This document shows, in pieces, positions 8,879 to 18,085 of a stretch of DNA of 64,000 nucleotides. Each line of letters begins with the position of its first letter. Position 1 is the stretch's first letter. The notes beneath the pieces are model-generated. The model did not search any database and was not told the DNA's origin. It was given only the letters and a program-made list of their open reading frames with translations. The DNA is from Micrococcales bacterium (GTDB lineage Bacteria; Actinomycetota; Actinomycetes; Actinomycetales; Cellulomonadaceae), in NCBI GenBank assembly GCA_009777345.1, contig WRMB01000001.1, positions 59,050 to 123,049 of the forward strand, written 5' to 3'. A program made the translations under genes and the position numbers.

Positions 8879-10246
8879 GTGAGTCGGCGGTGGGTGCTGG
8901 ACGAGATCGTCGACGCCTATGGCGCGACGGTCGTCGTGGAACGTGACGCGCAGGGTCGTCCGGCGGCGGCCCGGTTCGACCTCACCGGTCTGCCCCGGGT
9001 GGACGCGATGCTCGTCGGCCAGCCGGTGGCCGGGGTGCCCGCCCTGGTGGAACGGCTGTGCGGGATCTGCCCGGCCGCCCACCACCTGGCCGGGGTGCGG
9101 GCGCTGGAGGCGCTGGCCGGTACGGAGCCGACGGCGACGGGCACAGCGGTGCGTGCCCTGCTGCACCACGGCGCCACGGTCGAGACGCACGCCGTCCGGG
9201 CCGCCGCGGTGGATCCGGGTGCCGCCGCGGTGCTGCGGGCCTTCGGTCGCGCCGCGTCGGCCGCCGCGGGGTCGCCCGGGCACTTCCCGACCACCGCCGT
9301 CGTCGGTGGGGTGACTGGGGCCGTACCCGCCCAGGCCCGGGACGACCTGGCCGCGGGCCTGGGGGCAGCCCTGGAGGCCGCCGTCGGGATCGCCCGGCAG
9401 GAGCTGGTCTACGCCGCCGAACGTGGTGCCGCTCCGCGCAGTGCCTCAACCAGTGCCTCCACCGGTTACCACGGTGCCGATATCGCCCTGGTCCGTCCCG
9501 ACGGTCGGCCCGACCTGCTCGGCGAACGGCTGCGGGTGGTCGCCGCCGACGGCACGGTGCTCGAACCCGCCGCGTTCCCGGCGGCCTGGGACGACCTGGT
9601 CGCGGAGTCGGTGCCGGGGGCGGCCGCGCCGCGTCCCTACCTGGTCGCGCTCGGCCCGCAGGCCGGGGGCTACCGGGTGGGTCCGGTGTCCCAGCTGCGG
9701 ATCGGCCCGCTGACCACACCGCTGGCCGCCGGGCTGCAGGCCGACTGGGCCGCCACGGTGGGCTCACGGCAGGGCCCACGGCCGGGTGGGGCCCGCGCCG
9801 CCCGGGCCGTCGTCACCGTGCACTGCGTGGAGGTGATAGCGGGGCTGCTGGCTGGCGATGCGCTGACCACGGGTGCTCCGCGGTGCGAGGCTGACGGGTT
9901 CGACCGCCCGGGGGTAGGTGTCGGCTGGGCGGACGGACCGCGGGGCCTGCTGGTGCACCGGTACGCCACCGACGGCACCGGCACGGTGACGCAGGTGACC
10001 ATCCTCACCCCGACGGCCCAGAACGAACGCTGGCTGGCCGAGCTGCTGCTGGACGCCGTCGGCCCGGGTGCGGCCGTCGCGACCGGTGACGTATCCGCCG
10101 GTCAGGCCGCCCTGGAGGATGCTGTCCGCGAGGCGGACCCCTGCCTGCCGTGCAGCAGCGCCCCCGTCGGGGGGATGGGACTGCAGGTACTGACCGTGGC
10201 AGCATCGACCCAGCCCGAACCAGCACAGCCTGAACCGACAGACTGA
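8879..10246 (+). CDS. [NiFe]-hydrogenase large-subunit-like protein (orphan; scaffold HupK/HoxV-like?)
   Basis: A 455-residue homologue of hydrogenase large subunits without a small subunit beside it. The L1-type motif LCGICPAAHH supplies C61, C64 and H68, and a C-terminal DPCLPCSSAPVG supplies C422 and C425. The usual histidine of DPCxxCxxH is absent and 30 residues of Gln/Pro/Glu-rich tail follow, so normal protease processing is doubtful. It sits directly before hypC, hypF, hypC2, hypD and hypE. In other bacteria HupK/HoxV are large-subunit-like scaffolds for Fe(CN)2CO assembly, which fits the position; a second catalytic subunit working with an unlinked partner is the alternative. Start is GTG 8879. 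Confidence 0.7.
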   Translation: MSRRWVLDEIVDAYGATVVVERDAQGRPAAARFDLTGLPRVDAMLVGQPVAGVPALVERLCGICPAAHHLAGVRALEALAGTEPTATGTAVRALLHHGATVETHAVRAAAVDPGAAAVLRAFGRAASAAAGSPGHFPTTAVVGGVTGAVPAQARDDLAAGLGAALEAAVGIARQELVYAAERGAAPRSASTSASTGYHGADIALVRPDGRPDLLGERLRVVAADGTVLEPAAFPAAWDDLVAESVPGAAAPRPYLVALGPQAGGYRVGPVSQLRIGPLTTPLAAGLQADWAATVGSRQGPRPGGARAARAVVTVHCVEVIAGLLAGDALTTGAPRCEADGFDRPGVGVGWADGPRGLLVHRYATDGTGTVTQVTILTPTAQNERWLAELLLDAVGPGAAVATGDVSAGQAALEDAVREADPCLPCSSAPVGGMGLQVLTVAASTQPEPAQPEPTD

Positions 10247-10264
10247 GACAGGGAGCCGCTAGAG

Positions 10265-10594
10265 ATGTGCCTGTCGATCCCCGCCCGGATCGTCGAGATC
10301 GTCGGGGGCGCGATGCCGATGGCTCAGGTTGACGTGGCCGGACGGACCGAGAGCTGCTGCCTGTCGTACCTGCCGGACGCGGCCGTGGGCGACTACGTGC
10401 TGGTCCAGCACGGGTTCGCCGTCGAGCTGCTCGACCCGCAGTCTGCCGCCGAGTCGTTGGCCGCCTTCGTCGCGCTGGGCCTCGTCCCCAGTTCTGCCGA
10501 GTCCGGCCCGGTGGTGCCCGAGATCGAGGGGCTGGGCCAGGTCAGGTACGCGCAGGCCACCGGGGCGGCCCCGGCCGCGCCGGACCAGGGCTGA
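10265..10594 (+). CDS. hypC: Hydrogenase maturation chaperone HypC (copy 1)
   Basis: HypC carries the Fe(CN)2CO group with HypD and delivers it to the large-subunit precursor. MCLSIPARIVEI gives the essential Cys2 and the Pro of the MC-x3-P signature; the beta-barrel core continues through VDVAGRTESCCLSYLPDAAVGDYVLVQHGFAVELLD. At 109 residues it is slightly longer than the usual 75-100. GGGAGCC (10252-10258) precedes the ATG. It ends 10 bases before hypF. Confidence 0.93.
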   Translation: MCLSIPARIVEIVGGAMPMAQVDVAGRTESCCLSYLPDAAVGDYVLVQHGFAVELLDPQSAAESLAAFVALGLVPSSAESGPVVPEIEGLGQVRYAQATGAAPAAPDQG

Positions 10595-10604
10595 GCGTCC
10601 CGCG

Positions 10605-13097
10605 GTGGCCCGGCGCACGCTGCTGGTAACCGGCGTCGTCCAGGGCGTCGGTTTCCGTCCGCACGTCTACCGGCTGGCCGCCGGGCTGGGTGTGCTCGGG
10701 TCGGTGCGCAACACCGCGGCGGGGGTGGTGGTCGATGCCCAGGCCCCCGCGCCGGTGCTGGACGATCTGGCGCGCCGGATCGCCACCGATGCCCCGCCGC
10801 TGGCCGACGTCCAGGCCGTGCGGGTACGCGACGAGAGCCCCGACGACCCCAGGCTGACCGACTTTGCGATCATCGCCTCGGCCGATACCGACGGCGCTGT
10901 GCCCTCGACGGCGCCTTCGCGCCGGGCCACCGTCCCGCCCGACTGCGCCGTCTGCGACGACTGCCTCACCGAGCTGTTCGACCCGGCCGACCGGCGTTTC
11001 CGTCACCCGTTCATCACCTGCACCGACTGCGGTCCGCGCTTCACCATCATCACCGGTGTGCCCTACGACCGGCCAGCCACCTCCATGGCCGGTTTCCCCA
11101 TGTGCCCGCGCTGCGCCGTGGAGTACCACGACCCCGCCGACCGCCGGTTCCACGCCCAGCCGATCGCCTGCCCCGACTGCGGTCCGCGCCTGTGGGCCAC
11201 CGACGGCACCACCCGCACCAGCGGCGACGAGGCGGCCCTGGCCCGGGCCCAGCAGGTGCTGGCCGAGGGCGGCACCGTCGCCGTCAAGGGCCTGGGCGGC
11301 TACCACCTGGCCTGCCGGGCCGACGACGAGACGGCCGTCGCCCGGCTGCGGGCCCGCAAGCACCGCCCCGACAAGCCCTTCGCCCTCATGGCCCGCGACC
11401 GGGCCGTCGCGGCCCGGCTGATCGTCCTCGACGACGCCACGACGGCCCTGCTCACCGACCCGGCCCGCCCCATCGTCCTGGTCGCCGGCCGGCAAGGACG
11501 CGTGGTCGACGCGGTGGCGCCAGGGGTGCCCGAGCTGGGCGTGATGCTGGCCTACACCCCGCTGCACCACCTGCTCATGACCCCAGGGCCGTCAGGCATC
11601 CCGGTCAGCGACGTGCTGGTGATGACCAGCGCCAACCTGTCCGACGAACCGCTGTACTACCGCGACGACCAGACAGACCGACTGCTCACCCTGGCCGACC
11701 TAGTACTGGGCCACGACCGCCCCATCGTCACCCCGTGCGACGACTCGGTATTCCGCCTGGTCGACGGCGCACCGTACCCGGTGCGCCGCTCCCGCGGCCA
11801 CGCCCCCCTGCCGGTCCGTCTCGGGTCCAGTGCGACACTTTCACGCCAGAACGACAGTTCGAACTGTCGTTCTGGCGTGAAAGTGTCGCACTGGCCGACG
11901 ACGTTCGCCGTGGGTGCCGAGCTGAAGAACACTGTGTGCGTGCTCGACGGGCGTGACGCGGTGTGCTCCCAGCACCTGGGGGACATGGCTGGCTGGGAGT
12001 CCCAGCAGGTGCTGGCCGCCACGTCGGCGCACGTCATGGACCTGTACCAGGTCACCCCGACGCGCTGGGCCGCCGACGCCCACCCGGCCTACCAGACCCG
12101 GGCCTGGGCCCAGCGGTTCGCCCGGGTGCCGCTGGTCCAGGTCCAGCACCACCGGGCGCACGTGGCGTCGTTGCTGGCCGAGCACCACCTGCTGGGCACC
12201 CCGCTGCTGGCCGCGTGCTTCGACGGCACCGGGTACGGCGACGACGGTGCCGCCTGGGGCGGGGAGTGGTTGCTGGCCGGTCCCGAGGTGCCCGAGCGGG
12301 GCCAGGACGCGATCGTCCGGGTCGGGTCGCTGACTCCGGTCGGCCTGGTCGGCGGTGACCGTGCGGTGCGCGAACCGTGGCGGATGGCCCTGGCCCACCT
12401 GCACCACGCGGGCGTGCCGTGGTCCGACGACCTGCCCCCGGTGGCCCAGGCCGACCCGGCGGCGCGGCAGGTGCTGGCCCAGCTGCTGGACCGCTGGGCC
12501 AAGACAGCCCAGGACAGTGGGGACGGTTCCTACTGTCCTGTTCCGGGTGTGGTGGCGACCACGTCGATGGGCCGCTTGTTCGACGCGGTGGCCGCGCTGC
12601 TCGGCGTCCGCCAGGTGATCACCTACGAGGCGCAGGCCGCGATCGACCTGGAGACCTTGGCCGCGTCGGTGGTGGTCGACGACGACCCGCGACGTTGGAC
12701 GGGTGACGAGGCGGTCGCCGCCGCGGGCGGCTGGGGTCCGGTTGACGTCTCCCACTACCCTGGTGACCAGCGGCGACGTATTCTCGACCCGGCCCCGGTG
12801 GTCCGGGCTCTGGTGCACGGTGTCCAGTCTGGTCGGGACCGGGCGGCGCTGGCGCTAGGGTTCCATGTCTGGGTGGGCCGGGCCGTCGTAGCGGCGGCGC
12901 GGGACGTCCGGGCCACCGAGGGGACGACGCACGTCGGGCTGACCGGCGGGGTGTTCGCCAACGTGCTGCTGGTGCGGCAGTGCGCCGCGCTGCTGCACGA
13001 CGCCGGGTTCGAGGTGGTACGGCACCGCCTGGTGCCCTGCAACGACGGCGGTCTCAGCCTGGGGCAGGCCGTCCTGGCCGCTGCCGTGCCGGTCTGA
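10605..13097 (+). CDS. hypF: Carbamoyltransferase HypF, with an in-frame palindrome insertion
   Basis: HypF converts carbamoyl phosphate to a thiocarbamate on HypE, source of the cyanide ligands. Order of domains in the 830-residue protein: acylphosphatase (TGVVQGVGFRPHVYRLA, residues 7-23), zinc fingers CDDC/CTDCGPR and CPRC/CPDCGPR (about 110-195), YrdC-like (VAVKGLGGYHLACR, near 225), then a Kae1-like domain (VQHHRAH, FDGTGYGDDG, LTGGVFANV). Residues about 408-430 are encoded by a 68-nt perfect palindrome lying between RSRGHAPLPVRL and FAVGAELKN, two segments normally close together in HypF. The frame is kept. GTG 10605 is the only start that fits the acylphosphatase N-terminus. Confidence 0.94.
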   Translation: MARRTLLVTGVVQGVGFRPHVYRLAAGLGVLGSVRNTAAGVVVDAQAPAPVLDDLARRIATDAPPLADVQAVRVRDESPDDPRLTDFAIIASADTDGAVPSTAPSRRATVPPDCAVCDDCLTELFDPADRRFRHPFITCTDCGPRFTIITGVPYDRPATSMAGFPMCPRCAVEYHDPADRRFHAQPIACPDCGPRLWATDGTTRTSGDEAALARAQQVLAEGGTVAVKGLGGYHLACRADDETAVARLRARKHRPDKPFALMARDRAVAARLIVLDDATTALLTDPARPIVLVAGRQGRVVDAVAPGVPELGVMLAYTPLHHLLMTPGPSGIPVSDVLVMTSANLSDEPLYYRDDQTDRLLTLADLVLGHDRPIVTPCDDSVFRLVDGAPYPVRRSRGHAPLPVRLGSSATLSRQNDSSNCRSGVKVSHWPTTFAVGAELKNTVCVLDGRDAVCSQHLGDMAGWESQQVLAATSAHVMDLYQVTPTRWAADAHPAYQTRAWAQRFARVPLVQVQHHRAHVASLLAEHHLLGTPLLAACFDGTGYGDDGAAWGGEWLLAGPEVPERGQDAIVRVGSLTPVGLVGGDRAVREPWRMALAHLHHAGVPWSDDLPPVAQADPAARQVLAQLLDRWAKTAQDSGDGSYCPVPGVVATTSMGRLFDAVAALLGVRQVITYEAQAAIDLETLAASVVVDDDPRRWTGDEAVAAAGGWGPVDVSHYPGDQRRRILDPAPVVRALVHGVQSGRDRAALALGFHVWVGRAVVAAARDVRATEGTTHVGLTGGVFANVLLVRQCAALLHDAGFEVVRHRLVPCNDGGLSLGQAVLAAAVPV
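11827..11894. repeat. 68-nt perfect palindrome (type C) inside hypF
   Basis: Arms of 34 bases (starting CCAGTGCGACACTTTCACGC) meet with no spacer at TTCGAA. It is translated in frame within hypF at the junction of the YrdC-like and Kae1-like domains. The transcript would form a very stable hairpin inside the message. Confidence 0.97.
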
Positions 13098-13114
13098 CAG
13101 AGAGGACGAGGAGT

Positions 13115-13504
13115 ATGTGCCTGGGGATCCCCGGCAAGGTGGTGCGGATCTGGGACGACCGCGGCACGCTCATGGCCGGTGTCGACTTCGGCGGCGCGAC
13201 CAAGGACGTCTGCCTGGCCTACCTGCCGGACCTGAGCGTCGGCGACTACACCATCGTGCACGCCGGGTTCGCGCTGACCCGGCTGGACGAGGAGTCGGCC
13301 CTGGCGTCGCTGACCGCTTTCCGTGAGCTGGGGATGCTGGAGGCCGAGCTGGGTATCACCTTCCCGCAGGGTTCCCCGTCGCCGCGGGGTTCTGAACCGG
13401 TGCCGCCGCAGGGCGAGCCTTCCCCGGGTGGCCCGTCCTCTGCGGTCGCGCAGCCGTCCCGTGGGGCGTCGCAGCCGGTGTCGTCGGAGGTCCAGCCGTC
13501 ATGA
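13115..13504 (+). CDS. hypC: Hydrogenase maturation chaperone HypC (copy 2)
   Basis: [14 protein letters not shown] supplies Cys2 and the MC-x3-P signature; the core ends near residue 85. A 45-residue Ser/Pro/Gly/Gln-rich tail with repeated QGxPSP-like units follows and is absent from standard HypC. GAGGACGAGG (13102-13111) is the ribosome site. It overlaps hypD by four bases, as HypC and HypD form one complex. The first copy lies before hypF, so this locus encodes two HypCs that may serve different precursors. Confidence 0.93.
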   Translation: MCLGIPGKVVRIWDDRGTLMAGVDFGGATKDVCLAYLPDLSVGDYTIVHAGFALTRLDEESALASLTAFRELGMLEAELGITFPQGSPSPRGSEPVPPQGEPSPGGPSSAVAQPSRGASQPVSSEVQPS

Positions 13505-14595
13505 AGTACCTCGACGAGTTCGCCGACCCGGTCGTCGCGCGCCGGATGATCGACGATATCGGCGCCTTGGCCACCCAGCGCTGGACGCTCATGGAGGTCT
13601 GCGGCGGGCAGACCCACTCGATCATCCGCAACGGCCTGGACACGCTGCTGGGTGACACGGTGGAGTTCATCCACGGCCCGGGCTGCCCGGTGTGCGTCAC
13701 CCCGCTGGAGATGATCGACCGCTCCTTGGAGATCGCCGCCCGCCCCGAGGTGATCTTCTGCTCGTTCGGCGACATGCTGCGGGTACCGGGCACGGACCGC
13801 GACCTGTTCGCCGTCAAGGCCGGCGGGGGAGACGTGCGGGTGGTGTACTCCCCGCTGGACGCAGTGAACGTGGCGTCGGACAACCCCGACCAGCAGGTGG
13901 TGTTCTTCGGTGTCGGCTTCGAGACCACCGCCCCGGCCAATGCCATGGCCGTGGTCACCGCCCGCCAGCGCGGGCTGACGAACTTCTCCATGCTGGTCTC
14001 CCACGTGCGGGTGCCCCCGGCTATCTGTGCCGTCATGGACTCCCCGGCCAGCCGGGTGCAGGGTTTCCTGGCGGCGGGCCACGTGTGTACGGTCATGGGC
14101 ACCGCCGAGTACGGACCGTTGGTCGACCGGTACCAGGTACCGATCGTCGTGACCGGTTTCGAACCGCTGGACCTGCTCGAAGGCGTCCGGCAGGCCGTCG
14201 CCCTGCTGGAGGCCGGTACACCCGCCCTGCGCAACGCCTACCCCCGGGCGGTCGCCCCCGCGGGCAACCCGGTGGCGCAGCAGGTGCTGGCCGACGTGTT
14301 CGAGGTGTGCGATCGGCAGTGGCGCGGTATCGGCCTGATCCCGGCGTCCGGCTGGCAGCTGAGCCCCGCCTGGGCCGAGTTCGACGCCTCGTCCCGCTTC
14401 GCCGTCGACGATATCCACACCGCCGAGCCCGAAGCCTGCCACTCCGGCGAGGTCCTGCAGGGCCTGATCAAACCGAACCAGTGCCCGTCCTTCGGCACGG
14501 TCTGCACCCCCCGCACCCCCCTGGGCGCGACCATGGTCTCCGCCGAGGGCGCCTGCGCCGCCTACTACGAGTTCCGTCGTCTGGACCCGAGATGA
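13501..14595 (+). CDS. hypD: Hydrogenase maturation Fe-S protein HypD
   Basis: HypD binds iron with HypC and builds the Fe(CN)2CO unit. The 364-residue protein has every family signature: [33 protein letters not shown], and the C-terminal [4Fe-4S] ligands in [23 protein letters not shown] and EGACAAYY. The start overlaps the hypC2 stop (ATGA). A 63-nt palindrome separates it from hypE. Confidence 0.97.
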   Translation: MKYLDEFADPVVARRMIDDIGALATQRWTLMEVCGGQTHSIIRNGLDTLLGDTVEFIHGPGCPVCVTPLEMIDRSLEIAARPEVIFCSFGDMLRVPGTDRDLFAVKAGGGDVRVVYSPLDAVNVASDNPDQQVVFFGVGFETTAPANAMAVVTARQRGLTNFSMLVSHVRVPPAICAVMDSPASRVQGFLAAGHVCTVMGTAEYGPLVDRYQVPIVVTGFEPLDLLEGVRQAVALLEAGTPALRNAYPRAVAPAGNPVAQQVLADVFEVCDRQWRGIGLIPASGWQLSPAWAEFDASSRFAVDDIHTAEPEACHSGEVLQGLIKPNQCPSFGTVCTPRTPLGATMVSAEGACAAYYEFRRLDPR

Positions 14596-14607
14596 CCGTC
14601 CAAGCCA

Positions 14608-14670
14608 GTTCGAGACTTTTGTCGCCGATTCGAGAGTTAAACTCTCGAATCGGCGACAAAAGTCTCGAAC
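14608..14670. repeat. 63-nt perfect palindrome (type A) between hypD and hypE
   Basis: Arms of 31 bases beginning GTTCGAGACTTTTGTCGCCG meet at one central A (14639). Each arm contains TTCGAGA twice. Near-identical copies lie inside the double ABC ATPase (45111-45175) and around the IS481 element (56894-58600). Here it separates two genes of one operon, so a terminator role would reduce hypE expression. Confidence 0.96.
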
Positions 14671-14713
14671 CGACCACGTCCCTCGTTCACCCACGGAGCT
14701 GGGAGACCCCCTG

Positions 14714-15787
14714 ATGTCCGACCTGCCGATCCCCCCTGTCGCTGATGTCGAAGGCTGGACCTGCCCAGCCCCGCTGCGTCACCAGGACCGGATCGTCCTG
14801 GGCCACGGCGGCGGGGGAGTGCTGTCCGGTGAGCTGATCGAGCACCTGTTCCTGCCCGCGCTGGGCGATGCGACCAACGCCGAGATGCGTGACTCGGCGG
14901 TGCTGGACGTGCTCGGCGGCCGGCTGGCGTTCACCACCGACTCCTACGTCGTCTCCCCGTTGTTCTTCCCCGGCGGGTGCATCGGCGACCTGGCGGTGCA
15001 CGGCACCATCAACGACCTGGCCATGTCCGGCGCCCAGCCGCTGGCCCTGTCCGCCGGGTTCATCCTGGAGGAGGGCTTGGAGACCGCGGTGCTGGGCCGT
15101 GTCGCCGCGGCCATGGGAGCGGCGGCAAAGGCAGCCGGGGTGCGGATCGTCACCGGCGACACCAAGGTCGTCGATCGCGGCAAGGCCGACCAGCTGTTCG
15201 TCAGCACCTCGGGCGTCGGCGTGGTGCCCGACGGGGTGGACATCCGCCCGGCCCGCGCCACCCCCGGCGACGTCGTCCTGGTTTCGGGGTATGTCGGCGA
15301 GCACGGCGTGGCGATCCTGTCCCGGCGCGAGGGCATCGAGTTCGGCACCACCCTGGAGTCCGACACCGCCCCCCTGCACGGCCTGGTCGCCCGGCTGCTG
15401 GCGGCGGTCCCCGACGTCCACGTGCTGCGCGACCCCACCCGGGGCGGCGTCGCGGGCACCCTGTGCGAGATCGCCGAGGTCGCCGGCGTCGGCATCGAGC
15501 TGACCGAGTCATCAGTCCCGGTACCCGACGCGGTCGCGGCCGCCTGCGGTTTCCTCGGCCTGGACCCTCTGCACGTCGCCAACGAGGGCAAGCTGATCGC
15601 CGTCGTCCCCGGCGAGCAGGCCGACGCCGCCCTGGCCGCCCTGACGTCCCACCCGCTGGGCACCCACGCCGCCGTGATCGGCCAGGTCAGCGACGAGCAC
15701 CCCGGCCTGCTGGTCGCCCGTTCCCCCCTGGGCGCGGGCCGCGTCGTCTCCCGCCCCCTGGGCGAACAGCTGCCCCGTATCTGCTGA
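14714..15787 (+). CDS. hypE: Hydrogenase maturation protein HypE
   Basis: HypE dehydrates the thiocarbamate placed on its C-terminal cysteine to a thiocyanate, donating CN to iron on HypC-HypD. The 357-residue AIRS-family protein has GHGGGGVLSGELIE and FTTDSYVVSPLFFPGG for ATP binding, DPTRGG, and the required C-terminal PRIC with Cys as last residue. CTGGGAG (14699-14705) is a weak ribosome site. It closes the hyp operon. Confidence 0.97.
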   Translation: MSDLPIPPVADVEGWTCPAPLRHQDRIVLGHGGGGVLSGELIEHLFLPALGDATNAEMRDSAVLDVLGGRLAFTTDSYVVSPLFFPGGCIGDLAVHGTINDLAMSGAQPLALSAGFILEEGLETAVLGRVAAAMGAAAKAAGVRIVTGDTKVVDRGKADQLFVSTSGVGVVPDGVDIRPARATPGDVVLVSGYVGEHGVAILSRREGIEFGTTLESDTAPLHGLVARLLAAVPDVHVLRDPTRGGVAGTLCEIAEVAGVGIELTESSVPVPDAVAAACGFLGLDPLHVANEGKLIAVVPGEQADAALAALTSHPLGTHAAVIGQVSDEHPGLLVARSPLGAGRVVSRPLGEQLPRIC

Positions 15788-15892
15788 GAGCATACCCACG
15801 GGAAGGAGAACGGTGGCGTGAAACCGGAATGGTCCAGGGCTGTGCCCGAGCCGACCGCGGGCCCAGCCGACGAGGCAGTGCACCGATTACCA

Positions 15893-15954
15893 GGTCGTTC
15901 ATAGATCACAAAGTCGTTCAGAACTCTGAACGACTTTGTGATCTATGAACGACC
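15893..15954. repeat. 62-nt palindrome (type B) between convergent genes
   Basis: GGTCGTTCATAGATCACAAA starts the left arm; 30-base arms surround a 2-base centre (15923-15924). It lies in the gap between hypE and the convergent alpha/beta hydrolase, a natural place for a bidirectional terminator. The second type-B copy is at 44184-44247. Confidence 0.95.
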
Positions 15955-15979
15955 GCATGAGTCGCTGGTCCGGCACTCT

Positions 15980-16831
15980 TCACGAAGGAGCGACGGCGGT
16001 GGCGAGCTCGTCGACCTGGCCGGCCAGGTAGGGGCCGAACCAGAGGGCGTCGTTGTGGCCGGCACCGTCGACGATCGTGTGCCGGTACAGCGACGGTGCC
16101 CGGTCCGCCACGGTGACCGACTGGTCGGGCGGGACGATCGTGTCGGCGGTTCCGCTGAGCACCATGACGGGGACGGCCACCTGCGACAGACGGCTGAGCG
16201 TGTCGAAACGGTCCTTCATGACCGTACCTGCTGGTAGCCACGGATAGCCCGCCTTGGCCACGTCGACCAGGCTGGTGAACGGAGAACGGAGCACGATACC
16301 GGCCGGTGGGTCGGTGGTGGCGAGCCGGACGGCCACACCTGTACCGATGGACTCCCCGACATAGACCGTCCGGCTGGCCGGGAAACCCCGGCCGCGCAGG
16401 AAGGCGACGGCGGCCCGCGCGTCCTGGGCCAGTCCCTCTTCGCTGGGGCGGCCTGGGTTTCCGCCGTAGCCCCGGTACTCCAGCAGCAGCACGGTGTAGC
16501 CCCGGTCGGCGATGGCCTCGGCCACCTCTAGCCGACCCGCCCGGTTGCCGCCGTTACCAGGAAGGTAGAGCACGGCGACGTCACGCCCGTCCCCCGACGG
16601 GCGGACGAGCCACGTGGTCAGGGTGAGACCGTCCTCGGTGGTGAGCTCGACGTCCTCACCGTGAGGGGTGCGGCCGACGACCGGACCAGGGTCGGCCCGG
16701 TCCGGGAAGTAGATCAGGCTGCGCTGCCAGGAGACTCCGAAACCGACCATGAGCACGAAAGTAGTCGAAGGCAGCCAGCAAAGCGACGTGCCCGCTGAGC
16801 CGGGCGGGGCGTCCTGGCTAGATGCGAACAC
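15980..16831 (-). CDS. Alpha/beta hydrolase (Bem46/ABHD13-like), membrane-anchored
   Basis: A 283-residue serine hydrolase of unknown substrate. One N-terminal hydrophobic helix (about residues 18-36) suggests membrane anchoring. The oxyanion/G-rich turn YLPGNGGNRAGR, nucleophile elbow VGESIGTG (Ser), acid in SGTADTIVPP and His in GAGHNDALW form the expected triad. YRGYGGNPGRPSE is typical of the Bem46 group. Its start overlaps the divergent S51-like frame slightly on the other strand, so the two genes share a short promoter gap. Confidence 0.85.
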   Translation of the reverse strand: MFASSQDAPPGSAGTSLCWLPSTTFVLMVGFGVSWQRSLIYFPDRADPGPVVGRTPHGEDVELTTEDGLTLTTWLVRPSGDGRDVAVLYLPGNGGNRAGRLEVAEAIADRGYTVLLLEYRGYGGNPGRPSEEGLAQDARAAVAFLRGRGFPASRTVYVGESIGTGVAVRLATTDPPAGIVLRSPFTSLVDVAKAGYPWLPAGTVMKDRFDTLSRLSQVAVPVMVLSGTADTIVPPDQSVTVADRAPSLYRHTIVDGAGHNDALWFGPYLAGQVDELATAVAPS

Positions 16832-16875
16832 CTGTGCTAGTGTCGGACGGTCGACTTCGGGCGGAGAGTGAGGGT

Positions 16876-17499
16876 GTGGTGGCGAGACTCTTCTTGGCGT
16901 CGTTCTTCAAGGACGTCGCAGTCCTGTTCCCAAACTTCGCCGACGGTGCGTGCGCGGGCAAGAAGGTGTGCTTCATACCGACGGCGGCTCTGAAGGAGAA
17001 GATGGCCTTCTATGTCGGTGCAGACAGGAAGGCACTGGCCAAGCTGGGCCTGGACATCGACGATCTCGAGGTCTCGTCGGCCTCAGAGACCGAGATCACC
17101 AACGGGATCTCGAGTGCCGACTACGTCTTCCTCTCCGGGGGCAACACGTTCTTTCTGCTGCAGGAGCTGCGGCGCACCGGAGCTGACCGGCTCATCGGCG
17201 AGCACATCGCCAGCGGGAAGATCTACATCGGGTCGTCGGCCGGTTCGGCGGTCCTGGCGAAGAACGTCGAGTACATGCACCACATGGACTTGCCCGGTGC
17301 CGCTCCTGGCCTGGACGGTGACTTCGCCGGGCTCGGGGTCGTAGACTTCTGCGTCGTGCCGCATGCGACCAACGCACCCTTCAAGAAGGCGGTGCGCCAG
17401 GTCTTGGCCGAGTACTCCGACGTGCTGGACCTGCGTCCGATCAGCAACAACCAGGTGGTGGCGGTCAGAGGGGACGCCGTGGAGACTCTGACACGGTGA
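16876..17499 (+). CDS. Peptidase S51 family protein (dipeptidase E-like)
   Basis: The roughly 207-residue cytoplasmic protein resembles aspartyl dipeptidase PepE and related S51 proteins. The nucleophile elbow is GSSAGSAVLA (catalytic Ser), preceded by DYVFLSGGNTFFLLQEL and followed by VVPHATNAPF, where a His is expected. GTG 16876 was chosen because GGAGAG (16863-16868) lies 7 bases upstream; GTG 16879 is an equal alternative and ATG 16822 would add 18 residues. It overlaps the next small gene by GTGA. Confidence 0.82.
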   Translation: MVARLFLASFFKDVAVLFPNFADGACAGKKVCFIPTAALKEKMAFYVGADRKALAKLGLDIDDLEVSSASETEITNGISSADYVFLSGGNTFFLLQELRRTGADRLIGEHIASGKIYIGSSAGSAVLAKNVEYMHHMDLPGAAPGLDGDFAGLGVVDFCVVPHATNAPFKKAVRQVLAEYSDVLDLRPISNNQVVAVRGDAVETLTR

Positions 17500-17876
17500 C
17501 CGCCAGTCCGCCGTCGCCCGGTCGTGCTGCGGTCCTTGATCTCATCAGAGCGGCCCTGGCCGACCCGACGCAGGAACCGGCCGCTGCAGACGCTCTGGTC
17601 GGGATCGCCCTGTACGACGATGACCAGGTCTTTGCCGAACGCTGCTGCATCGAGGTCGGTTCCCAGGCTGCGTCGGGTAGCCAGATGCTCGGGCTGGCAG
17701 GTCTGTGCCTGGGCCACGTCGCCCGCAGGTTCCGGCACGTAAGCGACGATGCGCGTGCTCTGGCCGAGTCGCTGGCCGCCCGCGCGACAGCGGATCCGTC
17801 GGACGTCGACACGAGAGCCATTGACGGCCTCGACGATCTCCACCAGTTCACCCAGCCCGATATCACAAGCAGGTAG
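17496..17876 (+). CDS. Small helical protein, unknown
   Basis: A 126-residue acidic, Ala/Asp-rich protein, translationally coupled (GTGA) to the S51 peptidase. The pattern of paired helices (for example LALADPTQEPAAADALVGIALYDDD and MLGLAGLCLGHVARRF) is HEAT-like, and it resembles small adaptor proteins of unknown role found beside actinobacterial effectors. No motif identifies a function. The frame is well coded and has a proper overlap start, so I regard it as real. Confidence 0.55.
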   Translation: MTASPPSPGRAAVLDLIRAALADPTQEPAAADALVGIALYDDDQVFAERCCIEVGSQAASGSQMLGLAGLCLGHVARRFRHVSDDARALAESLAARATADPSDVDTRAIDGLDDLHQFTQPDITSR

Positions 17877-18085
17877 GCCTTCACCGCGGTGCCCACGATC
17901 CGACACCAGACGAGCTGAGCGAACTGTGGCAGAACGGACGGGTCATCTGGTCGCGGGGACCTCGGACCGCAGGTGCGGTCGAGGAAGTCGTCATCGCGGC
18001 TGGTGAGACCAGCCGCGATGGCCGGGCGGAGTGGATGGAGTCGCAGTTGCCCGGGAACTCGATCAATAGGTTCGGCTGTCGATAG
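17876..18085 (+). pseudogene. C-terminal protein remnant without a start
   Basis: Directly after the preceding stop, another frame stays open and reads as ordinary protein (HRGAHDPTPDELSELWQNGR, then VIWSRGPRTAGAVEEVVIAA) to a stop at 18083. No usable start codon or ribosome site precedes it. It overlaps the end of the minus-strand gene at 18063. It may be the truncated end of a lost gene or the frameshifted end of the 17496 gene. Confidence 0.35.
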
